DNA of 64,000 nt from Okapia johnstoni (GCA_024291935.2 CM044309.1:98667628-98731627); one strand, 5' to 3'; positions 1-11,726 are shown, numbered from the stretch's first letter. Notes: generated by a model not told the origin, from the sequence alone. Numbers and translations: made by a program.

Positions 1-464
1 CAAAATAAGTGAGTCTTATATTGTTAGGCCAATAATATATTAAATAAATATCAAAAATGAAATATAAGTGATTGATTCAATAAATCATACTTACATTGTT
101 TAGGCTGATTTTTTTATGGTATGGATCCAAACCATGATTTTTTAATACAGTGTCTTAATTATTGTATTTTTATATAAAGTTTTAAAGTCTGTAGTGTAAA
201 TGCTCCAAATTTGTTCTTTTTCAACAATATTGATTTATCTGTTCTAAATCTTTTGCTTTTCCATAGGCATTTTAGAATCCGTTTATCAATATCTATTGTA
301 AAAAAGAGACTTCTGAGATTTTTGTTGCGTTTGCATTGACCCTATGTATCATTTTGTCAGAACAGAAAAAAATGTTCAAACACAAAATTGAAAATAAAGG
401 AAATAAAACTAGGAATATGTTAGCACAGTTGAACATTAGCTGAAAATGCATTTATTTTCACTTT
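1..464. other. AT-rich sequence, nothing recognised
   Basis: No long frame, tandem repeat or recognisable mobile element is visible before the first L1 block. Confidence 0.5.
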
Positions 465-750
465 GAATATATTTAAATTTTTATTGATGTAAAATTATAC
501 AGAGTGAAATGCACAGTTATATGAGTTTTGACAACTGCATATTTTATCCATCCAACCACACCCTGTTAAGATACAGAACATTTTCATCATCCCTGAAAGT
601 TCTCTTGTACCTTTTCCCAGGCAATTCTTACACTCCCTCCAATCAGAGACCAAACATTTTACTGATTTTCATCAGTACATTTTGACTGCTAAAGAATTTC
701 AAGTAAATGGACGTCTATAATGTTTTTGTCTGTGCCTTAGTCTACTTGTG

Positions 751-947
751 GTCTTCCCTAGTAGCTCGGCTGGAAAAGAATCTGCCTGCAATGTGGGAGA
801 CCTGGGTTCGATCCCTGGGTTGGGAAGATCCCCTGGAGAAGGGAAAGGCTACCCACACCAGTATTCTGGCCTGAGAATTCCATGGACTCTATAGTCCACG
901 GGGTCCTCAAAGAGTTGGACACAACTGAGCGACTTTCATTTCACTTT
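751..947 (+). mobile_element. Bov-tA SINE
   Basis: Near full-length copy. The pol III B-box-like GGTTCGATCC is intact at 805-814. The body ends in the usual GACTGAGCGACT and an A-rich tail of AAAACAAAAC type. It sits inside the older L1 and so postdates it. Confidence 0.9.
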
Positions 948-954
948 AACTAAA

Positions 955-1375
955 ACAAAACAAAATGCCTTAGATCAGGTGGCTTAAACAATAGACATTT
1001 AATTTTCTCGTAGTTTTGGAGACTGGGATTCCAAGATCAGAGTGGCTTGGAACATTTTTGAGTTCTGATAAGGGCTCTCTTTCTGGTTTATAGATGGATG
1101 CCTTCTTACTGGGTGCTTACATGGCTTTTCCTTGGTGCATTCATGAAGATAGAAAAAGAGACAGAGAGGCCGAGTGAGAGACAGAGCCCGAGAGATGGCT
1201 CAGTCTGATGTTTATTTTTATTGTCCCATCATAAAAGACCACCCCCTCTCCACCCCAACTTCATCTAACCATTACTACCTCCCAAAGACCCTCATCTGCA
1301 AACCCCATAACACTGGAGATCAGGGCTTCAACATATAATCTGGGAGGTGGACACAAACATTCAGTCTGTAACAGA
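955..1375. repeat. Ancient interspersed repeat, family not assigned
   Basis: The left part carries GGTGGCTTAAACAATAG and a GTTTTGGAGACTGGGA-like motif. The right part has CCCTCATCTGCAAACCCC and ends near CAGTCTGTAACA. These resemble a common mammalian relic with GTGGCTTAAA and a closing CTGTAACA motif. It splits the flanking L1, whose homology resumes near 1420. Confidence 0.4.
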
Positions 1376-1604
1376 CTGTTTCATTTCTTTCTCTTTTCCT
1401 CCTTTATTCTCTCTCTCTCTTTCCTTAGCATACTTTTGAGATTCGGTCATGTTATTGTGTATCTGCTGTCTGTTACTTTTTATTGCTGGCTGGTATTTTT
1501 CTGTATAAGGATTCCACAGTTTGTTGATCTCTTTTTCCTACTGATGAACTTCTGTGGGTTTTTTTTTTTTTTTCCAGTTTGGGCTATAATGAATACAGCT
1601 CCTC

Positions 1605-1954
1605 AGAACAATCTTCTGTGATGTGGAGCTAACACCTGTGAAAGAAGAGGCAGGCGGAAACATAATTAGGCAGGGAGAACCTGACTGCAAGCAGATGTCA
1701 CAACGTCTCAGCCAAACAATTGCAGCCTTGAGAACAAAGACTGCCCCTTAGAAGACTCTCGTTCTGCAGACAAATGGCCAGGTGATGCACAGGTTTGGAA
1801 GTAGCACCCAAGAGCGTGGATTCAGTGTGAGCACTAAGGTGGGTCCTGAAGAAGATGCACCTGGATGTTGGTAGCTAACTGACCAACTCTCGGATGCAAT
1901 GCAAGCTCTTTTATGAAGTGGGGTCAGAATGGTATTAATACAACTCTATGGCTG
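1605..1954. other. Unassigned insert between L1 blocks
   Basis: About 350 bp that matches neither L1 flank and no repeat I recognise. It is less AT-rich than its surroundings and has no meaningful open frame. Confidence 0.35.
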
Positions 1955-2571
1955 TCTCTAAGGGTTATGTGTACTTTTAAATCTAAAGATACTGCCAAAC
2001 AGTTCTTCACTGCAGTTGTTATAGTTTACACGCCCTGCAGTAAAGCATGAGAGATCTGACTGTCATATAACATTTGCTGTTGTCAGTCTTTAAAAATTGT
2101 ACATTCTAATGGATGTGCAGTGGTGTTGAATAGTACTTTTAATTTGTGTCTCCTTGATAATTTGTGTTGTGCATTTTTATATGCCTGTTTTTCGTTATCT
2201 ACTTCTTCTGTGAATTGACTCAAGCCTTCTGCCTATTTTCTTTTTTGTTTAAGCAGATTGTCTTTTTAGCACTGAACTATAGTAGTTTTCCTCTCTTTTT
2301 TCTTCCAGTCTATGTATGGCTGACCTATTCATTCACTCTCTTAATAGGACGTTTGATGAGTGGATGCTTGATGAATACCAAATGATCAACTCTTTTATTG
2401 TTAGTGATTTTTTCGGTATTGCTAGTGACTATTCTACAGAAACTATGCCTATCTACAGGACATATGAATTTTCTTCCCTGTTTTATTTTTTTTCTCCAGA
2501 CTTCATATAATTTGAGCTTATATGATTAGCTTGATGATTCTTCATGAATTTTCATGTGTATGATATGAGGT

Positions 2572-2790
2572 GTTGGGCCCTCAGTGGCTCAGTTGTAAAG
2601 AACCAGCCTGCCAACGCATGAGATATGGGTTCGATCCTTGGGTTGGGAAGATCCCTTGGAGAAGGGAATGGCAACCCACTCCAGTATTGTTGCCTGGAAA
2701 ATCCATGGCCAGAGGAGCCTGGTGGGCTACAGTCCATGGGTTCACAAAAGAGTTGGACACAACTGAGCAACTAAACAACAACAACAATGG
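2572..2790 (+). mobile_element. Bov-tA SINE with target-site duplication
   Basis: Complete copy with B-box-like GGTTCGATCC at 2628-2637 and an (ACA)n tail. It is bounded by direct repeats TATGAGGT at 2564-2571 and 2791-2798. Confidence 0.92.
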
Positions 2791-3191
2791 TATGAGGTAG
2801 GGGATGTATTATTTCCTTTACAAATGGCTTCAATTTGCTAATATTTCATTTGTATTCAACTGTAATTTTCTTTTCTTCTGATGCCCTAGTCAGATGTTTG
2901 TATCAGAGTTTTATTCTAACTCCCAAAAATGAGTTAGGAGATGTTTCCTATTTATCTATGTTTATATTTTGAACATGTGTAAGTTTGGGTTTATTTTTTA
3001 AAACATAGATGTAAGATAAAATTCACCTGTGTACTGTCTTGGATTGGAGTTTGCTCAGTGGACAGGCTATGATAACAGTTCAGCTTCTTTAGTAGGTACA
3101 TGATTGTTAAGAATTTTTTTTTTTACCTTTCAGAATCAATTTTGGTAAATTGTAATTTTTAAAGAATTTTACCTTAGCTATATAATTTATT

Positions 3192-3226
3192 GGGGCTTCC
3201 CTTGTGGCTCAGACAGTAAAGAATCT
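3192..3226 (+). mobile_element. Bov-tA SINE, 5' end only
   Basis: About 35 bp of the tRNA-related head (GGGGCTTCCCTTGTGGCTCAG, then AGTAAAGAATC), after which L1 sequence resumes. The rest of the SINE is missing. Confidence 0.75.
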
Positions 3227-5480
3227 TTGAGATATTCAGTTATGATACTTTTAATGTCTCTGGGATTCTTAATTTCATTCTGTTCTAGTCAGAAAATATT
3301 CTCTGAGTTATTTCAAAATTATCTTTATGGCAAAACATATGGCCCACCATGGTGAATGTTCCATATGAAAGTAAAGTCAATTTTTTGAGTCACTGGGTGA
3401 GGTTCTATAAATGTGAATTAGATTTAGAGTGTTGATGGCTTTGTCAGTTGAAATCTCAATCTAACTGTATTTGTATATTTTTCTATTTCTCCTTTCAGTT
3501 CTATCAGTTTTTGCTTCATACATTTTAAATTTCAGTTATACAATGTGTGTACATTCAGGTGTGTTTTGTATTTCTCCTTTTCTCTGGTTTATGTGTTTTC
3601 TTGAAGTCCATTGTGTCTGATATTAACAGAGATACTCCAACTTTCATATGATTAGTATTTGTCTGGTATATCTTTTTCTATCCTTTTACATAAAACCAGT
3701 TCTTGGCTTCATATTTCAAGTGTATTTCTGATGAGTAGCATAAAGTGTTTTTTTTTTTTAATCCAAGATGGAAATCTTTCTTCTCATTGTAACATATAGA
3801 CTATTTATATGTTCTGTAGATATTGATATGATTGAGTTTAACTCTGCTATCTTGCTACTTGTTTTCTTCTTTCCCTACTTAGTAGCTGTTTCCCCTTTTC
3901 TCCTTTCCTATCACATTTTGGGGATAATTATGGATTCTTAGTGTTTAATTATGCCTCTATTTGATTTTTAGCTATATCTCCTTGTACTATTCTTATAGTC
4001 ATTGCTCCAGGGATTATGCTGTTTATCCTTAGATGATTAGAGTCAATACTAGATTAATACAATACTGTTCAACATGTAACATGCTAGTCTTATGAAGGAA
4101 TATTTCCATTTATATCTTCCCATATCTTGTATTATTTTTGTCATAATTCTTAAATATGTTATGATGCCACTTTGATACACGTATATTGTATTTAGTTTTT
4201 ACAGTCTGCTATCTTTTAAATAAAGATATAAGAAAATAACTCAAAAGCATATTTTTCCACATATTTAGAGTTTCTAGCACTCTTCATTCCTTCATATGAC
4301 CCAAGGTTTCTATCTACTATTATTTTCTCAAAGATGAAGAACTTTAACATTTTTTGTAGTATAGATCTCCTGCCAATCAGCATTTGGTATCTAAAATGTT
4401 TTCATTTCAATTAAATTTTTGAAGAACACTTCTGTAGGATTTTTGTATAATATGTTGAAGGATATTTTGCATGACATTTATAAAGTATATAGAATCCTAG
4501 GCTGACTATATTATGACTTCCCCATTCAGCATTGAAAAAAATATGATCCTGTCTCTTGGCTAACATTGTTTCAGATAATTATTCACCTGACTCTAATAAT
4601 TTTCTTACATATAATATACTTTTAAATTCTGATTGTTTCTAGGATATTTTTCTTTTAGTTTTTAATAGCTGATTGTCATATTCTTCAGTATGGTTTTCTA
4701 TCTTTTACTGGGAATTTGTTAGAAAAATCTTTTATCAAACTTAGAAGAAAACGCATGGCTATATTATTTCTTCCAATATTCATTTCTGCCCAACTTTCTC
4801 TAGTTTTCTTTTCATGCACCCATTAATTCTTTGTTAAACTTTTTGATACTGCCTCAAATTTCACTGAGCTTTTCATTCCCCATCTTCTTTTCCTCTTTGT
4901 GTTTCAGTTTTGATCTTGTTGTTTGACTCATTTTTGGCTCACCTATTCTTTTTTTTTTAATGTAAAATCTTCTGTTAAGACTAGCATAATTTGTATTTCA
5001 GAAATTGTGTTGTCAGTTTCATAATTTCCTTTCTTGTACAATTTCTATTTTTCATTTGAAGCATCTGCTCATCTATTATGTCCAATTTTTGCCTTAAATC
5101 CTGGAATGTATTTATAGTATCTGGCTTAGAGTTCTTGCCTTCTAATTTCAACATCTGTGTAATCTGTAATCAGAGTTTTTGTTTGTTTTTTTCTGGTTAT
5201 GGAGCATGTTTTCCTCATTCTCCATATTTTAACACAACATGGACATTGTTTATATTCATGTTATTGTAGATTTTGTTTAGTTTCTATTAAAAATGTTGCA
5301 TTTTCTTCTTGCAGACAGTAACTTTACTAGAATATATGTTTTATCTAGTGGAAAATTGTTTTCATACTTTAGAGAGGTGGGTGTAGAAAATGTCTTTTCT
5401 CTATGGCCAGGTATGGCTCTTCTAGACAATCAAATGAATGTCTAGGTTATTTAGCCTCATTTCCCCATTTTAATGTTTGG

Positions 5481-7224
5481 AACCCTAATGTTTTCTAGTA
5501 TTGTATGAAGTCTAGAATCTTCTTTCAGTGCACAGGGCTCCCAATCGCTTTCTCTGTTAAGACCTCTGTCAATGTGCAGGTGAATATTTGGCAAAAAATT
5601 AAAAGGGAACCCAAAGCATAGTTTTGGAGCTTCTTCTCTAAGCTGTACGCTCGTCTTGAATATTATGCCTCGAAAATTCTAGCCAAATCAACTATCCTGA
5701 TATTTGATCTCTATTCCCTCTGCCCAACAAAATGTTTTTCTCTGTTTTGATCCCATCCCCATGTGCTTATGTGTACCAAGTGCTGCAGGCAGAAAGCTGG
5801 GGGAAGTGGAATTTGCCTCATGTTTTCTCTTCCCTCAAATATGAAAACAGGTACTTCTTGTTGCTAATACCAGAAAATAGATATTGCATATTCTTTTTTC
5901 AATTAAAAACCCATTTATAGTGAAACAATGTCTTATCCCAGTTACTAAATTATGCCCAGAACTGGAATTCCATATTGAATTTTTTAGAATTGTGAATCTC
6001 CAAAGTGTTCCAGCACTATCTGTTTCTATTAGAGACAAAATTCAGATTCAGAAAGTTAAATTAAAAATATTTTTTACTTGGCCATATTGAAGCGTTACAT
6101 CATGCCAATGTTGAAGTAATTAATTAAAAATACTAACTGAATATCCCAAGCCTTATAGATGAAACTGTTTCTTTCAATAGTTTCAATCCTACAACTTAAG
6201 AGTACACATTTATTTGTTTTATCTTTGACTTCCTTAAAAAATTATATATCAAATATCCAGAGAAGCAGAACTTGCATCAAAAATCATAATCAACCCATAC
6301 ACATAATATCAAATGCTGTAAGAGCATAAAGAGTGAAAAATTATAAGATAATAAATCATAGTATGAATGAACAAACAGACCAAAGTCAATGTTTTAAGTG
6401 ACAGAATAGTTGAATAAGCTAATAACTGTCATAATTCCCACGAATTGTAGCAAGTTGACTCTGTGACCCATGGAAAGGCATAAAGACTTTGCTAAATTAA
6501 CTGACTTCTTCTTGAACATCCACAGCCAACCAGGTCTCATCAGGGAGAGGTAACAAAGTTCTGTTATTACCATTACTGACTTAATTTTTACAGTGCAATA
6601 GCTTTGGGGTCAGTGAAAATTCTAGTTTAATGAGGGAAGCTATCTCCCTTATGACATATCTTTTTCTCCCAAGAGGAGTTAAAGTTTTTGAGAATTTCAG
6701 AAGGTCCTAAGGGCAATTCCTAAAAGAACTGATAGCCTGGGACCTTGGCAGCTCTGGCAGCAAAGTATATGGATTTTGTACAATGCTTTATATTTCTAGG
6801 CCAAAATAACTATGTAATTATTTTGTAATTATAAAGCAATCATTTACTGGCAACTAGAAGTTTCTCATTTTTTATGGTAATTCCAAGTCTAACTACCATA
6901 TAATTTGTAAGAAAGAAATAGCTGTGCAATGACTCTGTATTAACACAGTAATTACCGAATATGTCCAGGCTTATTTGTGTCTTATGAAATAGAGATTCCC
7001 ACACCTGCAAACTGCAGATTGCATAGCAGCTATGCATACTTTCTTCATGTGGTCTATCACAGAACAAAAGGCCATGGGGTTGGTTTCCATTTCATCACAT
7101 CATTGTATTAGGTTATCAATTGAATAGTTTTTTTTTTGGTCACAGCTGCGTCTCTGTGGTTGTAATAGAATTGCTCCCTCAGAGAAAAGCAGAAATAATT
7201 TCATAGTTGCAAAGAAAAGACAGT
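5481..7224. other. Unique AT-rich DNA
   Basis: No recognisable repeat and no credible coding frame. The short frames near 5732-6090 have no recognisable domain and overlap on both strands. Confidence 0.45.
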
Positions 7225-7355
7225 ACAGTGGAAAGAGCTGGAGTGATGAACTCAGCTATGTGTTTGAAGTCTAGCTTACCTATTTTCCCAGAGAGTAGTT
7301 TGGATCAATTGCTTTACCTAGTTTTCTCCATCTATAAAATAAGATTTATAAATTT
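7225..7355 (+). mobile_element. MIR SINE relic
   Basis: Diverged match to the MIR core: AGAGCTGGAGTGATGAACTC, then a CAATTGCTTTACCTAG-like region and TTTTCTCCATCTATAAAAT, in the right order. Confidence 0.6.
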
Positions 7356-7403
7356 ATAACTTCTAAGGGTGTGGCTAGATAGTAAGTAATATGTGCAAAG
7401 CAT

Positions 7404-7614
7404 CCAAGTGGCACTAGTCATCAAGAATCTGCCTGCCAATGTAGGAGACGCAAGAGACGCAGGTTCATTCCCTGGGTGAGGAAAATCCCCTGGAGTAGGA
7501 AATGGTACCCCACTCCAGTATTCTTGCCTGGAGAACCCCATGGACAGAGGAGTCTGGCGAGCTACAGTCTATGGGGCTGCAGAGTTGGATGCAACTAAGC
7601 ACAGCACACATATA
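7404..7614 (+). mobile_element. Bov-tA SINE with target-site duplication
   Basis: Body nearly complete, with the extreme 5' end degraded. Direct repeats CAAAGCAT lie at 7396-7403 and 7615-7622. The head carries a small internal tandem, GAGACGCAAGAGACGCAG. Confidence 0.88.
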
Positions 7615-7793
7615 CAAAGCATACATTATCTAGCATCATGACTGATTCATTTAGACAATTTATTTTCCAATATCTATTAGATAGATATTATCCAAATATC
7701 TATTCACCAATCATTCTCTCAGGCACTAGGAACACAATTATGAGTAAAAAAAATGAATATAATCCCTGCCCCCACACATCTTAAGGTCCAGTA

Positions 7794-7857
7794 TGTGTAT
7801 GCTCTGTGCTCAGTCACTCAGTGGTGCTTTTACCACCGAACCACCTGGGAAGGCTTG
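7794..7857 (-). mobile_element. Internally deleted Bov-tA SINE
   Basis: Only the SINE tail side (GTGCTCAGTCACTCAG) and head side (TTACCACCGAACCACCTGGGAAGG) remain, fused with no body between. Perfect 10-bp direct repeats AGGTCCAGTA at 7784-7793 and 7858-7867 show both original ends are kept. Confidence 0.85.
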
Positions 7858-7984
7858 AGGTCCAGTAAACTCTACTAACTGTAATTGCATTATCACACAC
7901 ATATAAATGCAAAATTGCACCTGTGATAAGTGACATAAAGGAAAGAATACAATGCAATGACAGCATACTTCCCTGAGATAAGTC

Positions 7985-8985
7985 TTAACTAGAAGAAGAG
8001 TTAAGCATGATTGCACAAAAACCTGCCCACAATTGCTTACAGCAGCTTTATTTATAAGATCCCAAAGTGGAAAAGGCTCTATGTCAGGTGGAACAGGTGG
8101 ATGGATGCTCACCAAATTTTAGTGCAAACATATCATTTAGCAATAAAGGCTACTTGGCAATAAAAAGGAACCAACTATTTGATACATGTCACAACCTGGA
8201 AGAATCTCCAAAGAATTGTGCTGCGTAAAAAAGTCAACACCAAAAAAGATTACATACTGTATGATCCATTTATATACTTTTGCTGTTGCTAAGTCGCTTC
8301 AGTCGTGTATGACTCTGTGAGACCCCATAGACAGCCGCCCAACAGGTGCCCCTATCCCTGGGATCCTCCAGGCAAGAACACTGGAGTGGGTTGCTGTTTC
8401 CTTCTCCAGTGCATGAAAGGGAAAAGTGAAAGTGAAGTCGCTCAGTCGTGTCTGACTCTTAGCGACCCCATGGACTGCAGCCCACCAGGCTCCTCCGTCC
8501 ATGGGATTTTCCAGGCAAGAGTACTGGAGTGGGGTGCCATTGCCTTCTCTGATATACTTTTGAAGTGGCAAAATTTTAGAAATTGAGAGCCATTATATGG
8601 TTTCCAGGGCATGATAAGGAGGTAACTGTGTTATAAATACAAAACACAAAGGAACCTTGTGGTGACAGAAATAGTATCTTACCTGTGGTGGATCACAGAA
8701 CTGCACATGGAATAAAATTGTATATAATTAAATAACACGCAAGTGAGTACAAGTGAAACTAAAGAAATACTAATTGGATCATTGGGCTTATTATTATTGT
8801 ATCCTGGTTGTGATATTGTACATAAATAATTTGCAAAATGTTACAATTGGGGAATAGTGAATAAGGAACACAAAATATCCTGTATTACTTCTTACAGCTG
8901 CTTATAAAGCTACAATTACCTCAATAAAAATTTCAATTGAATGCAAGCTTGCTTCTTGTAATCCCTCCCTCCTCAAAAACAAAGC
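7985..8985 (+). mobile_element. Old L1 3' end, plus strand
   Basis: Order typical of an L1 3' region: CAGCAGCTTTATTTATAA, GGCAATAAAAAGGAACCAA, CATACTGTATGATCCATTTA, then GGTTTCCAGGGCATGA and an AATAAAAATTTCAATTGAA end. No frame survives. A Bov-A2 copy (8283-8551) splits it. Confidence 0.6.
8283..8551 (-). mobile_element. Bov-A2 dimeric SINE
   Basis: Two tandem Bov-A units: the first contains GACTCTGTGAGACCCC, the second GACTCTTAGCGACCCC, joined by a GAAAAGTGAAAGTGAAG linker. The tail side begins with a remnant of the (AGC)n tract. Direct repeats ATATACTTTTG at 8272-8282 and 8552-8562 mark insertion into the L1 3' end. Confidence 0.93.
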
Positions 8986-9099
8986 AAAACAAGACAAAAT
9001 CATAACTCAAAGATGGAAAGAGCTAAGAAAAGCTATCTTTGCAGAAAATGAAACTTCTGGCAGAAGGAGCACTGCATGTGAAAGGAATCAAAAAACACC

Positions 9100-9211
9100 T
9101 GTGTGTGTGGGATGAGTGTGTGTGTGTCTGTATTTGTGTGTGTGTTTTCATGTGGGGGTGCGGGGGTGTGTGTGCATATGTGGGGGTGTGTGTGTGGGTG
9201 TGGGTGTGTGC
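9100..9211 (+). repeat. Degenerate (TG)n / GTGGGGGTG microsatellite
   Basis: Alternating TG interrupted by guanine runs at 9154-9158, 9162-9166, 9182-9186, 9196-9198 and 9202-9204. The overlapping frames on both strands are low-complexity reads of this tract. Confidence 0.95.
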
Positions 9212-9229
9212 ATTGAGGAAAGAGAAAGA

Positions 9230-9640
9230 TACTAAGTTCCTGTTTGAGATGCGAATGAAGGCGAATTCAGAGGTCAGGCTACTTAGGGCTTTGGAAGGAA
9301 TAGTAAGAGATTTAGTAAAGCAAAATGACATTATCAGATTTAAGCTTTGAAACTATCATTCTGCAACATATATGTTTAAAGGAAACATCGATAGAATAAA
9401 TATAAAACTGTTCAACTCCCTTCTCTTCAGAAACTAAAATATTGAGAAGGATGGAATTTAAAAAGAAAAAAAAAGGACATGCCTATAAGAACTGAGAGAT
9501 TAAAGAGGAGACAGCAGCAGATGAGGTACTTTAACATATCTTTGAAGGATAGAATGAAGATTGACAGATAACCTATTCACTGAAAGGAAGGAAGCTTTAG
9601 TTTAAGAAACTTCAGTGGAGATAATGAACTTTATTCTTCA
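9230..9640 (+). other. Possible ancient interspersed repeat
   Basis: The stretch near 9270-9350 (GGTCAGGCTACTTAGGGCTT, then AATGACATTATCAGATTTAA) resembles a common mammalian relic I cannot name. A related-looking stretch lies at 35203-35800. The rest looks unique. Confidence 0.3.
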
Positions 9641-9718
9641 GATCACTAGGAGGCTCCTGTCTGGGATTCACTAAGCATCACACAGAGCCTCAGTGAAGCG
9701 TAGTTGGAGGGGGAGAGT

Positions 9719-9835
9719 GTGCTCAGTTGCTTAGTCAAGTCGGACTCTTTGCGACCCCATGGACTGTAGCCCTCCAGGCTCCATGGGATTTCCCAGGCAA
9801 GAATGTTGGAGTGGGTTTGCATTTCCTACTCCACA
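9719..9835 (-). mobile_element. Bov-tA SINE, tail-side half
   Basis: Covers GTGCTCAGTTGCTTAGTC to CTACTCCAC. The tRNA-related head is missing, as in a 5'-truncated insertion, and about 15 bp are lost inside the CCAGGCTCC...CATGGGATT region. Confidence 0.85.
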
Positions 9836-10140
9836 AGCTGGGAGGGGAGGAAACAGATTATTTGCATACAGAGAAGTTTGTTGTCTTGGTCCCTGGTTCT
9901 CTCACACACAGCAAGGACATCGCTATCCCAGAGAGAAGCTCATTGCCCTCCTTTGCAATATACTAAGATCACACCTTTCACTTTCTCTTATAATTTCAAT
10001 TGCAAGACATTTATTCCACCCCAACCCACCATCACCTGGAAGAGAGGGAAAAAAGGAGAAAATGGAATAACAAAGAAGATAAGAAAGATAATTCCAAGGA
10101 GAAATGAAAGACTAGAATTAAAAGGATTAAAGTAAGAACA

Positions 10141-10400
10141 CAGAGAAGGCAATGGCACCCACTCCAGTCCTCTAGCCTGGGAAACCCGATGGACGGAGGA
10201 GCCTGGTAGGCTGTAGCCCATGGGGTCTCGAAGAGTCGGACACGACTGAGCAACTTCACTTTCACTTTTCACTTTCATGCACTGGAGGAGGAAATGGCAA
10301 CCCACTCCAGTATTCTTGCCTGGAGAATCCCAGGGACGGAGGAGCCTGGTGGGCTGCTGTCTATGGGGTTGCACAGAGTCGGACACGACTGACGCGACTT
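10141..10400 (+). mobile_element. Bov-A2 dimeric SINE
   Basis: Two Bov-A units joined by TTCACTTTCACTTTTCACTTT. The copy is close to consensus, so probably young. Its 3' end runs directly into the adjoining (AGC)n tract. Direct repeats AAGTAAGAACA at 10130-10140 and 10467-10477 enclose SINE plus tract. Confidence 0.95.

Positions 10401-10466
<66 letters not shown>
10401..10466 (+). repeat. (AGC)22 microsatellite, SINE tail
   Basis: Sixty-six bases of uninterrupted AGC. The target duplication starts immediately after it, so it belongs to the SINE insertion. Open frames reading poly-alanine and poly-leucine on the minus strand are products of this tract, not genes. Confidence 0.98.
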
Positions 10467-10468
<2 letters not shown>

Positions 10469-10477
10469 GTAAGAACA

Positions 10478-10978
10478 AATGTCTAAAACATATTTTCTCT
10501 CCCTACCACACTGAGTGGTGGGTTTATTACACAAAGTTTGAAAAACTAACAATTTACATCTCTCATGAAAAATACTTGTCAGAATCAGCAACAGATATTC
10601 CCCAAAACTTAAAAAATTATATTGGGCATCTATGATGCATAGGGAAACAGTTCATATTGTTTAGCTCTTGGATATGTTGGTTTTCACTGGTGGTCCAGAC
10701 TTTGCATTTCAATGAAACTCCTCTTCCTCTCAAGCTGTCCTGTCTGGATTATAAATCACATGATCATCACAACTAAGTATCAGTTCCCTCTAAACACTAT
10801 GCAAAAATACACATAATATTGAGAGGTGAGCCCTCAGTATAATAGCTTTGAGGAAATTATAAACTTTTATGGGCCAGAGGCCAAATACTCTACATGGAAG
10901 ACAATAAAATATTGGTAATGACCAATTTAGCATGTTTTAGCAACTTTCACATGTTAAATTATTTTAAAAGGATTAAGT
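10478..10978. other. Unique DNA, nothing recognised
   Basis: No repeat or credible coding frame is visible. Confidence 0.45.
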
Positions 10979-11001
10979 ACATCTTAAAATTTTATAATAA
11001 G

Positions 11002-11140
11002 ATCCCTTGGAGAAGCGAATGACAACCTACCTCAATATTCTTGCCTGCAGAACTCCATGGACAGAAGAGACTGGTGGGCTACAGTCCATGGGGTCACAAA
11101 GAGTCGGACACAAATGAGCGACTAACACACATACACATAC
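11002..11140 (+). mobile_element. 5'-truncated Bov-tA SINE with 23-bp target duplication
   Basis: Starts inside the body at GATCCCTTGGAGAAGCG and ends in an ACACAT-type tail. The flanks 10979-11001 and 11141-11163 are identical over 23 bp. Confidence 0.93.
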
Positions 11141-11163
11141 ACATCTTAAAATTTTATAATAAG

Positions 11164-11726
11164 CTGAGTTTTCAAGGACTTTATATAAAGACTATATCAT
11201 AATAGAGTTTTAAAAAATGTTTATTCAGTTCTCCTCCCTACATTGAACAATTGAATAGGAGAAAAACAGGACTAATATTTTAGAGATTCATTTTTAAAGC
11301 TCCCCCTCTTGCCTTTTATTGAGGTGTCAAGTATTTTTTTGCATTGCTGGCAGAATGAAGTTTCTCATAATTTATTGAAATTCACTTAATGCTCTGTCAG
11401 CCATCACAATTTATTGCAGTATTGTCCAGATGAGCCAGAATACAATAATAGAATGCAAGATGATATATTACAGAATAAGCCAAGAAAGGAAGAGCTTCAA
11501 TTAGACAGGAAAATGAGATTATTTTAAGAAGTTAAAAGTAAAAGTGTGGCTATACTTCATAATTTCTCAGCCGAAAGCCACCTGAAGTTGCAAAAGAAAA
11601 AGAGAATATTTTTTAAAACTACTGCATAATTAGGAGGCTGTCATCATCTCCTTCAATAAGTCTAGAATGATAAATGTTCAAATTTGATTAACTGATAGCA
11701 AGTGTCAATACTCCCTAGAAAATGTA
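11164..11726. other. Unique DNA, nothing recognised
   Basis: AT-rich stretch without recognisable elements. Confidence 0.4.

Larger units (their letters stand above)
465..5480 (-). mobile_element. Old L1 LINE, minus strand, fragmented
   Basis: Read on the plus strand, this follows the order of an antisense mammalian L1. Sequence like the ORF2 3' end lies at 480-730, 1420-1600 and 1955-2250. RT-like sequence lies at 2800-3000, endonuclease-region sequence at about 3300-3900, and ORF1/5'-region sequence at about 4250-5300. No frame of useful length survives, so the copy is dead and old. It is interrupted by Bov-tA insertions at 751-947, 2572-2790 and 3192-3226 and by another repeat at 955-1375. 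Part of ORF2 between about 2250 and 2800 looks shortened. The assignment comes from remembered consensus order, not an alignment. Confidence 0.6.

Noticed and set aside
805..814. tRNA genes suggested by many GGTTCGATCC B-boxes
   Set aside because: Each lies in a SINE head derived from a tRNA. None shows a full cloverleaf with acceptor pairing.
9023..9350. Overlapping 102-103 aa frames on both strands
   Set aside because: Low-complexity translations of the TG/GGGTG microsatellite.
10275..10591. Poly-alanine and poly-leucine proteins
   Set aside because: Translations of the (AGC)22 SINE tail and adjoining Bov-A2.
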